Part shown: in pieces, positions 51,030 through 59,998 of the stretch
Layout: every line of letters begins with the position of its first letter
Numbering within the stretch: the first letter of the stretch is position 1
The notes under the pieces: model-generated
Database searches by the model: none
Seen by the model: only the letters and a program-made list of their open reading frames with translations
Told to the model about the DNA's origin: nothing
Translations under genes and position numbers: made by a program
Assembly (NCBI GenBank): GCA_913060515.1
Contig: CAJXRZ010000009.1
Location: 59,950 to 123,949, forward strand
Direction of reading: 5' to 3'
Length of the DNA stretch: 64,000 nt
From: an uncultured Pseudomonadota bacterium
Lineage (GTDB): Bacteria; Myxococcota_A; UBA796; CAJQPC01

Positions 51030-52111
51030 AGCGACGCACCCTGCTCAAGTCGGCCTTGGCCACAGCCCTAGTGGGATGTGGTCGAGGGCCTCTTGCGGCT
51101 GCGCCTGCACCCTCGGTGCTCACGACGCGTCCGGTATGGGCAGGCATGAATTTGGCCCACCTGCATCGTCGCGGCTTGGGCTACGGCAGCTCGGCCTGCG
51201 GCGCGCAGCTTGAGCGTCTGGTGTTGGCCGGGGTCAACGCGGTCGCCCTCACCCCCTTTGCCTACCAGGGAGACCTGGAGGGGCACGAGCTGAAGTGGGG
51301 CGAGAGCTTGGATGACAGCCTCACCGATGCTGACTTGGTCGCATGTATCAAGCAGGCACACGCCCTTGGCATTCAGGTGTGTCTGAAGCCGCACATCTGG
51401 TCTCGAAGCTTCTGGAGCGGCGGCAAGTCTCGCCAGGATCTGGCTCCTAAGAACGTGGCTGCCTGGCATGCAGCCTACGGCGCCTACATCCTGCACTTGG
51501 CCAAGCTGGCCGAGGAGAACCAGGTGGCGCTGCTCTGCATGGGCCTGGAGTATCTGCAGCTGGCCAAAGACCCCCAAGGGTACTGGAAGACTCTGGCTGC
51601 CAAGGTGCGTCAGGTCTACAGCGGCAAGCTCACCTACGCGGCCAACTGGTGGCGGGAGTACCAGGAGTTTTCGGCCTGGGACAGCATGGATTTGATCGGA
51701 ATCAACGCCTACTTTCCCCTGAGTGAAGAAGAGGACCCCAGCGAGGAGCAGCTCTTGGCCGGCTGGCAGCCACACATCCAAGAGATTCTTGCCGTCACCC
51801 AGGGCCGTCCCTTCTTGCTGACCGAGTTGGGCTTGCGGGCCTGCAAGGGCGCCGCGGCCAAGCCCTGGGACCATGGCCTGAAGGGCGCCCGGGATGATGC
51901 CCTCCAGGCCCGCTACTACCAGGCGGTGCTGCGGGCCTTTGAAGGACAGCCCGGCTACCAGGGGCTGCTCTTCTGGAAGTGGTTCACCGACGATGAGCGG
52001 GGTGAGCCGGATCCCTACTCACCGACGGGTCGGGAGGCGGAGCAGGTGTTGGCCCGTCACTGGGGGCGAGGCGCTGAGGTGGGTGTCTTGGAGAAGGAGG
52101 GAGATGGGTAG
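51026..52111 (+). CDS. Tat-exported GH113-like glycoside hydrolase lipoprotein, probable CTG start
   Basis: 361 residues if initiated at CTG 51026. That start yields a perfect Tat-lipoprotein signal, KRRTLLKSALATALVGC, and a good SD; the first conventional codon (TTG 51056) would destroy the twin-arginine motif, and no ATG, GTG or TTG lies between the previous stop and 51056. The mature domain is a TIM barrel: GMNLAHLHRRGLGYGS, VNAVALTPFAYQ, IQVCLKPHIWSR, LLCMGLEYLQ (acid/base Glu), DLIGINAYFPL, FLLTELGLRACKGAA (nucleophile Glu). It resembles GH113 beta-mannanases. Sugar substrate not proved. Confidence 0.75.
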   Translation: MKRRTLLKSALATALVGCGRGPLAAAPAPSVLTTRPVWAGMNLAHLHRRGLGYGSSACGAQLERLVLAGVNAVALTPFAYQGDLEGHELKWGESLDDSLTDADLVACIKQAHALGIQVCLKPHIWSRSFWSGGKSRQDLAPKNVAAWHAAYGAYILHLAKLAEENQVALLCMGLEYLQLAKDPQGYWKTLAAKVRQVYSGKLTYAANWWREYQEFSAWDSMDLIGINAYFPLSEEEDPSEEQLLAGWQPHIQEILAVTQGRPFLLTELGLRACKGAAAKPWDHGLKGARDDALQARYYQAVLRAFEGQPGYQGLLFWKWFTDDERGEPDPYSPTGREAEQVLARHWGRGAEVGVLEKEGDG

Positions 52112-52194
52112 GGCGCCGAGGTGGGCGTCCTGGCTAGGGCGAAGAAGACTTCGACTCAGCACATTGGGGCAAAGACGACGTTGCCCCGGATGAC

Positions 52195-52686
52195 TTAGGC
52201 TTCATGCCGCATCAACACACGTCCGCTCCCAGGGACTACGCCCTCCGCTGCCGCCAGGACCGCCATCTCGGCGCTCCACGCCTCAGGCGGCACCACGACG
52301 AAGCCTTGGCCGGCGTAGAAGGGCGCGTTCCAGGGCACCTCCAGGTAGGTCGTTAAGGTCATCGGCCCAGCCGCCTTGGCCAGAGACGCCTGTAGCAGCG
52401 CTGTTCCGATGCCCTGGCGTCCATGCTTGGGGTGAACGTTCATCTCGCAGAGGTGAGCGCCGGCCTGCGTCGCTCTGACCACTGCGAAGCCCACCGGCAC
52501 ATCGCGCCCATCGACCGCGAGCAACAGCCCCCCTTCAGCACGCGCCGCTTCCAGTTTGGCCACCGGCATCACCGAGACCACGCCGCCAATCCCCGCCTCC
52601 ACGAAGAGATGGGATGCAGCGCGCTCAATGTCCGGCAGCAGCGCCAGGTCTTCGGGGCGTGCGAGACGGATTCTGGTCTTGGTCAT
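52195..52686 (-). CDS. GNAT-family N-acetyltransferase
   Basis: 163 residues from ATG 52686 (MTKTRIRLARPEDLALL). The acetyl-CoA motif is HPKHGRQGIGTALLQ, preceded by the usual LCEMNVHP strand, and followed by TTYLEVPWNAPFYAGQGF. Cytosolic acetylation of an unknown small molecule or protein. Confidence 0.9.
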   Translation of the reverse strand: MTKTRIRLARPEDLALLPDIERAASHLFVEAGIGGVVSVMPVAKLEAARAEGGLLLAVDGRDVPVGFAVVRATQAGAHLCEMNVHPKHGRQGIGTALLQASLAKAAGPMTLTTYLEVPWNAPFYAGQGFVVVPPEAWSAEMAVLAAAEGVVPGSGRVLMRHEA

Positions 52687-52702
52687 GCCTGCTCCATGAA
52701 GC

Positions 52703-53785
52703 TCAGCCCATGCTTGGGTAGTCCGTGTATCCCTTGGCACCCGGCGTGTAGAAGGTGCTGAAGTCCGGGTCGTTGAGCGGGCTCTCGGCCTGGTAGCGCT
52801 CCGGCAGATCCGGGTTCGAGATCCACGGACGCCCAAAGGCCACCAGCTCTCCCTTTCCAGCGGCCAGATCAGCCTCCGCGCTCTGGGCGTTGTAGCCGCC
52901 AGAGAGGATCAGAGGGCCGTCGAAGGCCCGGCGCATGGCCTGCTTGATTCCCTCTGGGGGAGGGGGCGCGCCCATGGCGCTGTGGTCGACCAGGTGCAGG
53001 TAGGCCAGCTCCAGCTTGCCCAGCTCGCCGGCCAGCCACACAAAGTCGTCTTCTTGCTCCGGCCAAGGCTGGATGTCGTTGAACACGCCCCCGGGGCTCA
53101 GGCGAATGGCCACCTTGTCGGCGCCGATGGCGGCCACCAGCGACTGGGCGACTTGGAGGGCAAAGCGCGCACGGTTCTCGATGCTGCCGCCCCAGGCATC
53201 GGCCCTCAGGTTGGTGCAGGGGGAGAGGAACTGGTCGACCAGGTAGCCGTTGGCGCCGTGGATTTCGACCAGGTCAAAGCCGGCTTCGATGGCGTTCTTT
53301 CCCGCTTGCACAAAGCCGGCAATGGCGGCCTGGATCTCCGCCTCTTCCATCTCTTCGGCGGCCGGGTAGGGCTGTGGACCCTGCTCGTCGGTGTACATCT
53401 CGCCGCTCAGTGTGGACTGAGAGGGAGCCAAGATCCGCGCCCCTTCGGGCATGTTGTGGGGATGTCCGACCCGGCCGGTGTGCATCAACTGCATGGCGAT
53501 TCGCCCACCTTTGGCGTGGACGGCGTCGGCGATCTGCGCCCATGCATCGGTCTGCTCCTCGCTCCAGATTCCAGGAATGCGGGCGTAGCCGCAGCCATTG
53601 GCCGTGGGAGCCACCCCTTCGGTGATGAGCAGACCACCGCTGGCGCGCTGGCCGTAGTACTCAGCCATAAGGGCCGTTGGCGTGTGATCTTGGTCGGCAC
53701 GGCTGCGGGTCATCGGGGCCATGACCATGCGGTTGGGCAGGGTGAGGCGGCCCAGGTCGAAGGAAGAGAAGAGGGTGGGGTACAT
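52703..53785 (-). CDS. Old-yellow-enzyme family flavin oxidoreductase (NemA-like ene reductase)
   Basis: 360 residues from ATG 53785 (MYPTLFSSFDLG). FMN-binding TIM barrel with APMTRSRADQDHTPT, LMHTGRVGHPHN, the catalytic pair in VEIHGANGYLVDQFLSP, WGGSIENRARFALQV and the C-terminal GKGELVAFGRPWISNPDLP. It reduces activated C=C bonds of enones, maleimides or nitro compounds with NAD(P)H. 16 bp upstream of the GNAT gene. Confidence 0.94.
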   Translation of the reverse strand: MYPTLFSSFDLGRLTLPNRMVMAPMTRSRADQDHTPTALMAEYYGQRASGGLLITEGVAPTANGCGYARIPGIWSEEQTDAWAQIADAVHAKGGRIAMQLMHTGRVGHPHNMPEGARILAPSQSTLSGEMYTDEQGPQPYPAAEEMEEAEIQAAIAGFVQAGKNAIEAGFDLVEIHGANGYLVDQFLSPCTNLRADAWGGSIENRARFALQVAQSLVAAIGADKVAIRLSPGGVFNDIQPWPEQEDDFVWLAGELGKLELAYLHLVDHSAMGAPPPPEGIKQAMRRAFDGPLILSGGYNAQSAEADLAAGKGELVAFGRPWISNPDLPERYQAESPLNDPDFSTFYTPGAKGYTDYPSMG

Positions 53786-53896
53786 CAGGCGCTCCAAGAC
53801 GGATTGGGACCTTGAGGTAGGTGCGCCCCAGCACAAGGCAACATCCCGTTTTCGGATGAGGGTGATTCATGGTTCGAATGAAGGAAGGAGCCTAGA

Positions 53897-54961
53897 ATGC
53901 TGTCGTTGCTCACTGCCCTGGCTTGCGCCGGTCAAGCCCAGTTTGAGACCCCCATTCCCGCTGACGATCCCTGGGAACGCGCGGAGCCCGTCGCCGAGTT
54001 GGAGGCGCGCTTTGAGGCAGCCTGGACCTATGGGCAAGCCCACGGCTCCAAGTCCCTGATGGTCTTGCAGGGGGATCAGGTCCTCTACGAGGTCTACAGC
54101 CCCGAGCACAGCAACCAGAGCCCCTGGCCGATGTACAGCGCGACCAAGAGCTTCAGCTGCGCGATGGCCTCTTTGGCGGTCTCCGATGGCCTGATGACCC
54201 TGGAGGAGCCGGTCTCAGCGACGCTGAGCGATTGGGCCGGTGTGCCCCTGAAGCAGGATGTCACCCTCCAACACCTGCTGAATTTCACCAGCGGACTGGC
54301 CCAGGACAGGCGCACCCTGACCTGGGACGGCCTGCGGGCGGTGGAGGACCAGAAGGTGGCCGACAAGTACGCCTACGCCGCCGCCCAGCCGGTTCAGTGG
54401 GCGCCCGGCAGCCAGTGGGAGTACGGCTCCTCCCACCTGACGGCCTTTGGGCAGGTAATGGAGCAGAAGTTGGATGGCAGCCCTCTGGACTACCTCCAGG
54501 CGAGGGTCTTCGCGCCCATCGGCTTCCGCTATGCCGGCTGGAACCACGACCCCGATGGCAATCCGATGTTGGGCTACGGCGCCTGGACGAGCACCCCGGA
54601 GATGGCCAAGTTCGGGGCCTTGGTGCGCGACGATGGCCTCTGGCAGGGAGAGCGCGTGCTCCCCGAGGGCACCCTGCAGATGTGCATGCAGGGCAGCACG
54701 GCGAACCCGGCCTATGGCCTGGCGGGGTGGGTGAACCAGGAGATGGGGGAGGGGACCCGCTTCAACGTGGCCGGGACCAACCAGAGCGGGGAAGGCGCCG
54801 CCTTCTTGGCCGGCGGACCGGAGATGTACGTGATGGCCGGCGCCTCGGGGCAGCGCATCTACGTCATCCCTGAGCTGGACTGGGTGGTGGTCCAGCAGTG
54901 CGACTCGAACAAGTTCAAAGACCCAGAGTTCTTGGCCTTGTTGTTGGGCGCTGCGCAGTAG
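53897..54961 (+). CDS. Serine hydrolase lipoprotein (beta-lactamase/DD-peptidase class C-like)
   Basis: 354 residues, short signal MLSLLTALAC. The SxxK motif is SATKSFSC (after MVLQGDQVLYEVYSPEH), a YGSSHLT stretch stands for the YxN motif, and later GLAGWVNQEMG and GASGQRIYVIPELDWVVV complete the domain. Such envelope serine hydrolases act on esters, lactams or D-peptides. Convergent with the EamA gene (3 bp apart). Confidence 0.88.
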   Translation: MLSLLTALACAGQAQFETPIPADDPWERAEPVAELEARFEAAWTYGQAHGSKSLMVLQGDQVLYEVYSPEHSNQSPWPMYSATKSFSCAMASLAVSDGLMTLEEPVSATLSDWAGVPLKQDVTLQHLLNFTSGLAQDRRTLTWDGLRAVEDQKVADKYAYAAAQPVQWAPGSQWEYGSSHLTAFGQVMEQKLDGSPLDYLQARVFAPIGFRYAGWNHDPDGNPMLGYGAWTSTPEMAKFGALVRDDGLWQGERVLPEGTLQMCMQGSTANPAYGLAGWVNQEMGEGTRFNVAGTNQSGEGAAFLAGGPEMYVMAGASGQRIYVIPELDWVVVQQCDSNKFKDPEFLALLLGAAQ

Positions 54962-54964
54962 CCC

Positions 54965-55798
54965 TCAGGCCTTGCGGAAGACCAGCCAGAGTCCAGCGCC
55001 GATGACCAGAGAGCCGCCTACCAGTGCCTGCCAAGTGGGCAGCTCCGAGAAGGCGATCCAGTCCATCGCAGCCCCGAAGAGGGGACTGACGTAAGAGGCC
55101 GCGGCGACGTTGGCGGCCCGGTCTGCCGCATAGGCCTGGGTCATCAGCCACTGGCCCAGACTGGCCAGGGCGCCCACGGCGACCAGGATCCAGATCAAGT
55201 GCACGGGCGGCAAGCTGCTCTCGGTGAGCAGCCAGATGGCCCCACAGATCACGGTCACGAAGAGCTGGAACCAGAAGACCACGCTGGCGCTGTGTTCCTC
55301 CTTCAGGGCGCGCACGGAGGTGTGAGAGACCGCAGAGAAGAGCACCGCCCCCAAGGCCAGACCGCCCCACCAGCTGCCGACCGCCAGCTCGGGTCCGATG
55401 ATGATGCCGCAGCCCAGCAGGCCCAAGATGAGCACCACCCAGATGCCGCGTTTTGGCTTCTCCGTGGCCCCCAGGACCAGGGGAGCCAGAAAGCCCACGG
55501 CCAGAGGCTGCAGCCTGGAGATGATCTGCAGGTCCGCGATGGCCAGACCCTTTGCGGCGCCGAAGAAGCAGAGCATCGCGCCAAAGCCGGTGGCCGAGCG
55601 CAGCAGCATCACGCCCTTGCGTTCAATGCGCAGCTTGCCTCGGGCCAAGACCAGGGCCACCGGAACGGCGACCAGTCCGCGGAAGAGGATGACGTCAAAG
55701 ACATCCAGCTCTTGTCGGGCGATCTTGACCAAGCTGACCATGACCGTGAAGGCCAGGGCCGCGAGCATCATCAGGGCCGGGCCGCGTTGTAGCTTCAT
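54965..55798 (-). CDS. EamA/DMT-family transporter
   Basis: 277 residues from ATG 55798 (MKLQRGPALMML); the in-frame ATG 55861 would add 21 residues. Ten hydrophobic helices in two EamA repeats: FRGLVAVPVALVLARGKLR, LLRSATGFGAMLCFFGAAKG, LGLLGCGIIIGPELAVG, AYAADRAANVAAASYVSPLFGA. It exports or imports small metabolites across the inner membrane. Confidence 0.9.
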   Translation of the reverse strand: MKLQRGPALMMLAALAFTVMVSLVKIARQELDVFDVILFRGLVAVPVALVLARGKLRIERKGVMLLRSATGFGAMLCFFGAAKGLAIADLQIISRLQPLAVGFLAPLVLGATEKPKRGIWVVLILGLLGCGIIIGPELAVGSWWGGLALGAVLFSAVSHTSVRALKEEHSASVVFWFQLFVTVICGAIWLLTESSLPPVHLIWILVAVGALASLGQWLMTQAYAADRAANVAAASYVSPLFGAAMDWIAFSELPTWQALVGGSLVIGAGLWLVFRKA

Positions 55799-55860
55799 GG
55801 ACTGCAGGTCATGGGCTGCATTAAGACAGGCGCCATCCAAGAGTGCGAAGGGAGTCGTCA

Positions 55861-56112
55861 ATGGTGGGCAACTTGATCAGCCGAGCGCTCAGTGGGGGGT
55901 CTGTTGTCCTTGGATTGGGACTGGCTGTTTTTGGGGGCAGCTTGCTCATAGAGGACGAGGGAGGAGTGGCCGTTCTGGCCGCTGGGCTCGCACTCCTCGG
56001 CGCAGGTGGCCACGCCCTGGTCCTCAAGCGATGCCAGAGCTGCGGCCTGGTCTTGCATGGCGCTTGGACCTGTGAGAGCTGTGGTCACGCCGAGATGCAC
56101 GACCTAGACTGA
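55861..56112 (+). CDS. Small two-helix membrane protein with zinc-ribbon tail
   Basis: 83 residues from ATG 55861. Two hydrophobic helices (GGSVVLGLGLAVFGGSLLI, GVAVLAAGLALLGAGGHAL) precede a four-cysteine zinc ribbon (RCQSCGLVLHGAW, CESCGH). Function unknown. Confidence 0.6.
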   Translation: MVGNLISRALSGGSVVLGLGLAVFGGSLLIEDEGGVAVLAAGLALLGAGGHALVLKRCQSCGLVLHGAWTCESCGHAEMHDLD

Positions 56113-56166
56113 GGGGTGTGTCAAAACGACGCTGCGAGGCTTTGGAGCTGCTGACCTAAGGGGCAC

Positions 56167-56679
56167 ATGCGCAACCCCTCCTGGCCTACTCCAGATCCCA
56201 TCAGCCCAGGAGAAGAATCAGTGTGGGACTACCCTCGGCCACCCCGAATTGAGCCCACCAAGAGTCGGCTTCAGGTCTACCTGAACGGGGTCTGTATTGC
56301 CGACTGTAGCCGAGGTCTGCGGGTGCTTGAGACCAGCCACCCGCCCACCTACTACCTGCACCCCGACGACTTTGTAGCGGGTGCCGTACAGCCCAGTCGC
56401 TCAGCGCAGGGGAGCCTGTGTGAGTGGAAGGGGCAGGCCGGGTACCACGACCTGGTCGCTGGGGTTGTGCGCTTGCGCGCTGTGGCTTGGTCCTATGCCG
56501 ACCCCACCCCGGGCAGCGGCATGTTGCCCGGCTACATCGCGCTCTATGCGGGTTCGGTGGACCGCTGTTTGGTGGACGGCGCCCAGGTCACACCGCAGCC
56601 CGGGGACTTCTACGGTGGCTGGATCACGCCCAATGTGAAGGGCCCTTTCAAAGGCATCCCAGGGTCACGTTTCTGGTAG
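56167..56679 (+). CDS. DUF427 domain protein
   Basis: 170 residues. The DUF427 pattern is clear: RLQVYLNGVCIADCSRGLRVLETSHPPTYYL (shortened: VYLNGVCIADCSR, VLETSHPPTYYLHP), then CEWKGQAGYHDLV and AWSYADPTPG. Small cytosolic protein of unknown role. 9 bp before the aminotransferase gene. Confidence 0.88.
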   Translation: MRNPSWPTPDPISPGEESVWDYPRPPRIEPTKSRLQVYLNGVCIADCSRGLRVLETSHPPTYYLHPDDFVAGAVQPSRSAQGSLCEWKGQAGYHDLVAGVVRLRAVAWSYADPTPGSGMLPGYIALYAGSVDRCLVDGAQVTPQPGDFYGGWITPNVKGPFKGIPGSRFW

Positions 56680-56688
56680 AAGACCCCC

Positions 56689-57762
56689 ATGAAGAGCTCC
56701 GTGCAGTACCACAATCACGCCGGCACCAGCTGGCCCAAGCCAAACGCAGTTCTCCAGGCGGCAGAGCGCGCAACGATGGCCTCGCCGGCGGAGTGGGGCT
56801 CGCTCTTTGAGGACGCACATCAGGGCGTGGCGCGGGCCTTTGGGGTGGCACCGGAACGCATGCTCATCACCCCCTCCTGTACCCAGGCTCTGGCTGTGGC
56901 CATCGCGGATCTGCCTTGGGTGGAGGGAGATCGAGTGCTGAGCTCCCAGATGGAGCACCACGCGTTGGTCCGCCCTCTGGCCAAGCTGCAAGGCGTAGAG
57001 ACCCTGCACCTCCCACGAGGCCAGGCTGGGCCCATTGACCTGAATCAGGTCGAAGAGCAGCTCAAGGCCGGCGGCGTGCGTCTGATGGCCATGTCCATGG
57101 CGAGCAACGTGACTGGGGAGCTGTTGCCATGGAAGGAGCTGGTGGAGCTCTCCCATGCGCACGGCGCCACCTGCTTGCTGGACGGCGCCCAGGTGGCGGG
57201 ATGGCACCCCCTGGACTTGCTTGAGTTGGGCGTGGACCTCTTCGCTTTTGCCGGCCACAAGGGACCTCAGGGTCCCAGCGGGGCGGGCGGGTTGTACGTG
57301 CGGGACGGCCTGGTGATGGACACCCCAGGAGCACGCTGCGGTCTGGATTCCTGCGACGATGGCCCCAGCTATTGCGACACCGGTTCAGTGAACCTGCCGG
57401 CCTTGTGTGGACTGGCGGCGGGGCTGGCTTGGATGGCCCGAGAGCAGCCTCTGGAGGGTGCGCTGGCGGCTCTGTTGCTGCTGCGAGAAGGCTTGATGCA
57501 GATCGATGGCGTGCAGGTGCTTGGAACAGTGCCCGGTGTGCCCACCTGCAGCCTCGTGTTGCAAGGGATGACTGCGGGAGAGGCGGCTGCAAAGCTCAGG
57601 TCTACTGGATTCGTGGCCAGCGGCGGTATTCAGTGTGCGCCGATGGCCCACGAAGCGCTGGGCACCGACCCCGATGGCACCTTGCGCCTGAGCGTGGGGC
57701 CCACACAGGGCGTGCCCGAGGCAGCGGCTCTGCTCTCAGCGGTGCAGGGCTTGGCTGGCTAG
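56689..57762 (+). CDS. Class V aminotransferase/cysteine desulfurase-like enzyme
   Basis: 357 residues. PLP fold-type I of the NifS/SufS type: YHNHAGTSWPKPN at the start (family YLDNAATT position), SSQMEHHALVRPL, the cofactor Asp in CLLDGAQVAGWH and the Schiff-base Lys in FAFAGHKGPQGPSG. The mobile-loop catalytic Cys of desulfurases cannot be placed with confidence; ASGGIQCAPMAH near the C-terminus is a candidate. It may be a selenocysteine lyase/desulfurase-like enzyme. Stop overlaps hipA, convergently, by 27 bp. Confidence 0.85.
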   Translation: MKSSVQYHNHAGTSWPKPNAVLQAAERATMASPAEWGSLFEDAHQGVARAFGVAPERMLITPSCTQALAVAIADLPWVEGDRVLSSQMEHHALVRPLAKLQGVETLHLPRGQAGPIDLNQVEEQLKAGGVRLMAMSMASNVTGELLPWKELVELSHAHGATCLLDGAQVAGWHPLDLLELGVDLFAFAGHKGPQGPSGAGGLYVRDGLVMDTPGARCGLDSCDDGPSYCDTGSVNLPALCGLAAGLAWMAREQPLEGALAALLLLREGLMQIDGVQVLGTVPGVPTCSLVLQGMTAGEAAAKLRSTGFVASGGIQCAPMAHEALGTDPDGTLRLSVGPTQGVPEAAALLSAVQGLAG

Positions 57763-58989
57763 TTCGACTTGTGTCGCGGCACGCTTGCTGACGAGGTTCT
57801 CGCAGCCGGCCTGCTCCAGGAGCTGGGAGACTTGAAGCGTCGCGGAGAGCACCTCCTCCACCGTCTCTTGGACCTGGGCCTTGGAGAGAGAGAGGGCGGC
57901 GCCGAGTTCGAGGATCTGGCGATGGGTGATGCCTTGGGCTTGGCCCATCACAGAGGTCGAGCGGTAGCCGGAGCTGTGCGGGGAGTAGGTCAGGTCAAAG
58001 ACCGGGGACAGCCGCCACGCACCCTGGGGAGTCATCAGGAAGGCCAGGTTCTTGAGGTGGTCGTCCTGGTTGACTGTCGCCACGTTGAACACAGCCAAGC
58101 GAAACAGGGCTCGAACCTGACGCATGTCTCGGCACAGGTGCATGGTGAGGCGGCCCAGGTCTCGGTAGTCGCCCCTTGCCGTGCGAAAGTCCACGTCCAA
58201 GGCCCCGGCCGCTGAGAGCATGTGCAGGCGCTGGCCATCTGGTCCCCGGTCGAAGCGCTTCACAGCGAAGGCATGGCCCGCGTGGATTGGGAGCAGTCGG
58301 GTCTCCGGCACGTCCAAGCCAGCCAGGGCGGCCATGTGCATCCACACCTGCTCGCGGGCGGCGACTTGGGAGTCGTCGGAGGAGGTGGGAAACTTGACCA
58401 GCCAGGCTTGGAATCCGGTCGGCAGGGGGCCCTCTCCAGAGCAGATCTGGTCCTGAGGCCCGATGCCAATCAAGGCCTTGGGGCGCGCTCCGCCGGAGGA
58501 GACGCCGGCACGCACCAGCTCGGGCAGCACCTCCACGCTCGCGTTGTCGTACACAGCCTGAGCATGCGCAGCGAGCTGGCCCAACTCGACGGCCTGAGAG
58601 AGGGCTTGGTCCGTGCCTGTGCTGGGCTCAAAGCGCAGAGCGCCCATGGTGTGGCTGCCCAGGAAGGCCAGCTCCTCCAGTGCGGAGACGCTGCTGGCGG
58701 GCCGACCCTGGGCCTGGAATTGGCGGTGCAGCAGCTTGAGGCCCCAGCCATCTGGCCTGGCGTCGGAGAACACTCCGGGGAGAGGGACTCCGGGCTTGAC
58801 TCGGTGTTCTTGCAGGCTGGCTTTGGGGGGGAGGCGAAGTGGAGAGATGTCCAGGCCGCTGTTCAGGAAGTCTGGATGAAACTCGAAAAATACGCGGCGC
58901 CCGTCCTGTGCCAAGGTCCCCACAGCGACGGAGTCCGCCTCGCCAGCGTGGCTCCTAAAGTCCAGGCTTACCTGCAGACTGCGGCTCAT
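57736..58989 (-). CDS. hipA: HipA-family serine/threonine kinase toxin
   Basis: 417 residues. HipA features: N-terminal DARPDGWGLKLLHRQF, the nucleotide-binding loop SSGGARPKALIG, VKFPTSSDD, HAFAVKRFDRG, the catalytic NQDDHLKNLAFL and the metal Asp in LSPVFDLTYSP. HipA kinases phosphorylate tRNA-synthetases (GltX and others) to cause dormancy. ATG 58989 overlaps the hipB stop (ATGA), the standard hipBA arrangement with the antitoxin first. Confidence 0.93.
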   Translation of the reverse strand: MSRSLQVSLDFRSHAGEADSVAVGTLAQDGRRVFFEFHPDFLNSGLDISPLRLPPKASLQEHRVKPGVPLPGVFSDARPDGWGLKLLHRQFQAQGRPASSVSALEELAFLGSHTMGALRFEPSTGTDQALSQAVELGQLAAHAQAVYDNASVEVLPELVRAGVSSGGARPKALIGIGPQDQICSGEGPLPTGFQAWLVKFPTSSDDSQVAAREQVWMHMAALAGLDVPETRLLPIHAGHAFAVKRFDRGPDGQRLHMLSAAGALDVDFRTARGDYRDLGRLTMHLCRDMRQVRALFRLAVFNVATVNQDDHLKNLAFLMTPQGAWRLSPVFDLTYSPHSSGYRSTSVMGQAQGITHRQILELGAALSLSKAQVQETVEEVLSATLQVSQLLEQAGCENLVSKRAATQVELASQALHR

Positions 58990-59261
58990 TCCCGCTCTCC
59001 GAGGAGCTCAGCCATGGAGCTCGGATCTGGTGCGGCCAGCAGGTCCTGGAAGTCCTCCAGCCGGCCCAGGGCAGAGCTGACTTGGAGGATGGTCGAGAAC
59101 TGGGCCTGACCGCTGCGTTCCAGACGGGCCACGGTCGCCACGCCGAGGCCACTGCGCTCAGCGAGCTCCTGCTGGGTCCATCCCTGACGCTTGCGCAGCG
59201 CACGCACGCGCTGCGCAAGCGTGTGCTGCAGATCTTGGGGAGTCAGGAATAGATCAATCAT
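58986..59261 (-). CDS. hipB: HipB-like XRE antitoxin
   Basis: 91 residues. The XRE helix-turn-helix is LRKRQGWTQQELAERSGLGVATVARLE, written here in two parts: RKRQGWTQQELAERSG and GVATVARLERSG. It should neutralise HipA and repress the operon through the repeated half-sites just upstream of its ATG. Confidence 0.9.
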   Translation of the reverse strand: MIDLFLTPQDLQHTLAQRVRALRKRQGWTQQELAERSGLGVATVARLERSGQAQFSTILQVSSALGRLEDFQDLLAAPDPSSMAELLGERE

Positions 59262-59302
59262 TATTGATTGATTCTATCTGAAAAGTGAGAGAAATCAATC
59301 AA
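59253..59302. promoter_or_regulatory. hipBA promoter/operator with three half-sites
   Basis: ATCAATCA occurs at 59253-59260 and 59294-59301, and its reverse complement TGATTGAT at 59265-59272. Two facing copies (TTGATTGATT at 59264-59273 and AATCAATCAA at 59293-59302) flank the expected promoter. The region is AT-rich compared with everything around it. HipB would bind here. Confidence 0.65.
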
Positions 59303-59311
59303 AACCGAGTG

Positions 59312-59920
59312 CTAAAACTCAACGCCTTTTCTGGCCCGAATGCCGGCTTTGTAGGCGTGCTTGACCACCTGGAACTCGGTCACGGTGTCCGCAGCGTCGA
59401 TGACTTCCTGGGGGGCGTCCCGGCCGGTCAGCACAATGGAGACCTGCTCAGGCTTGTCCCGGAGCACTTGGGCCACGGCTGCCGCGTCCAGGTAGTTGTA
59501 GCGCAGGGCGATGTTGATCTCGTCGAGCACGACCACCTTGAACTCCCCACCTTGAATCATCTCGACCGCACGGGCCCAGCCCGCCTTTGCGCTGGCGATG
59601 TCCTGCTCAACGTCCTGGGTATTCCAGGTAAAGCCATCGCCCGAGACCTCGTGGGTGATCTCGGGAAAGCGCTTGAGGGCGGCCTGCTCGCCGGTCTTCC
59701 AGGTGCCTTTGACGAACTGCATCACGGCGACTTTCTGGCCGTGGCCAGCGGCACGAATGGCCACGCCAAAGCCAGAGGTGCTCTTGCCCTTGCCGTTGCC
59801 TGTGTTGACGATGACCACGCCGCGGTGGATGGTCTTGGTCTTGACCTCAGCGTCCTGCTTGGCCTTGAGGGCCTTCATCTTCGCTGCGTGCTCGGCCTTC
59901 TCGGAATCGCTCAGTGCCAT
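59312..59920 (-). CDS. cobO: Cob(I)yrinic acid a,c-diamide adenosyltransferase (CobO/BtuR)
   Basis: 202 residues. The P-loop is VNTGNGKGKSTSGFG, then VAVMQFVKGTWKTGEQAAL, KVVVLDEINIALRY and a C-terminal VKHAYKAGIRARKGVEF, which is the CobO family end. It adenosylates corrinoids with ATP. No cobalamin riboswitch is seen in its 78-bp upstream gap. Upstream of hipBA in the same direction. Confidence 0.95.
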   Translation of the reverse strand: MALSDSEKAEHAAKMKALKAKQDAEVKTKTIHRGVVIVNTGNGKGKSTSGFGVAIRAAGHGQKVAVMQFVKGTWKTGEQAALKRFPEITHEVSGDGFTWNTQDVEQDIASAKAGWARAVEMIQGGEFKVVVLDEINIALRYNYLDAAAVAQVLRDKPEQVSIVLTGRDAPQEVIDAADTVTEFQVVKHAYKAGIRARKGVEF

Positions 59921-59998
59921 GTTCGGGGCTCCTTTCGGTACTGCCCCCTATGTCATGGCAGCAGCGAAAAGGTGCGAAAAGGCGTCAAAGCGAGGTCT

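Noticed and set aside
59921..59998. Possible cobalamin riboswitch before cobO
   Set aside because: The 78-bp gap is too short for the element and shows no B12-box-like sequence.
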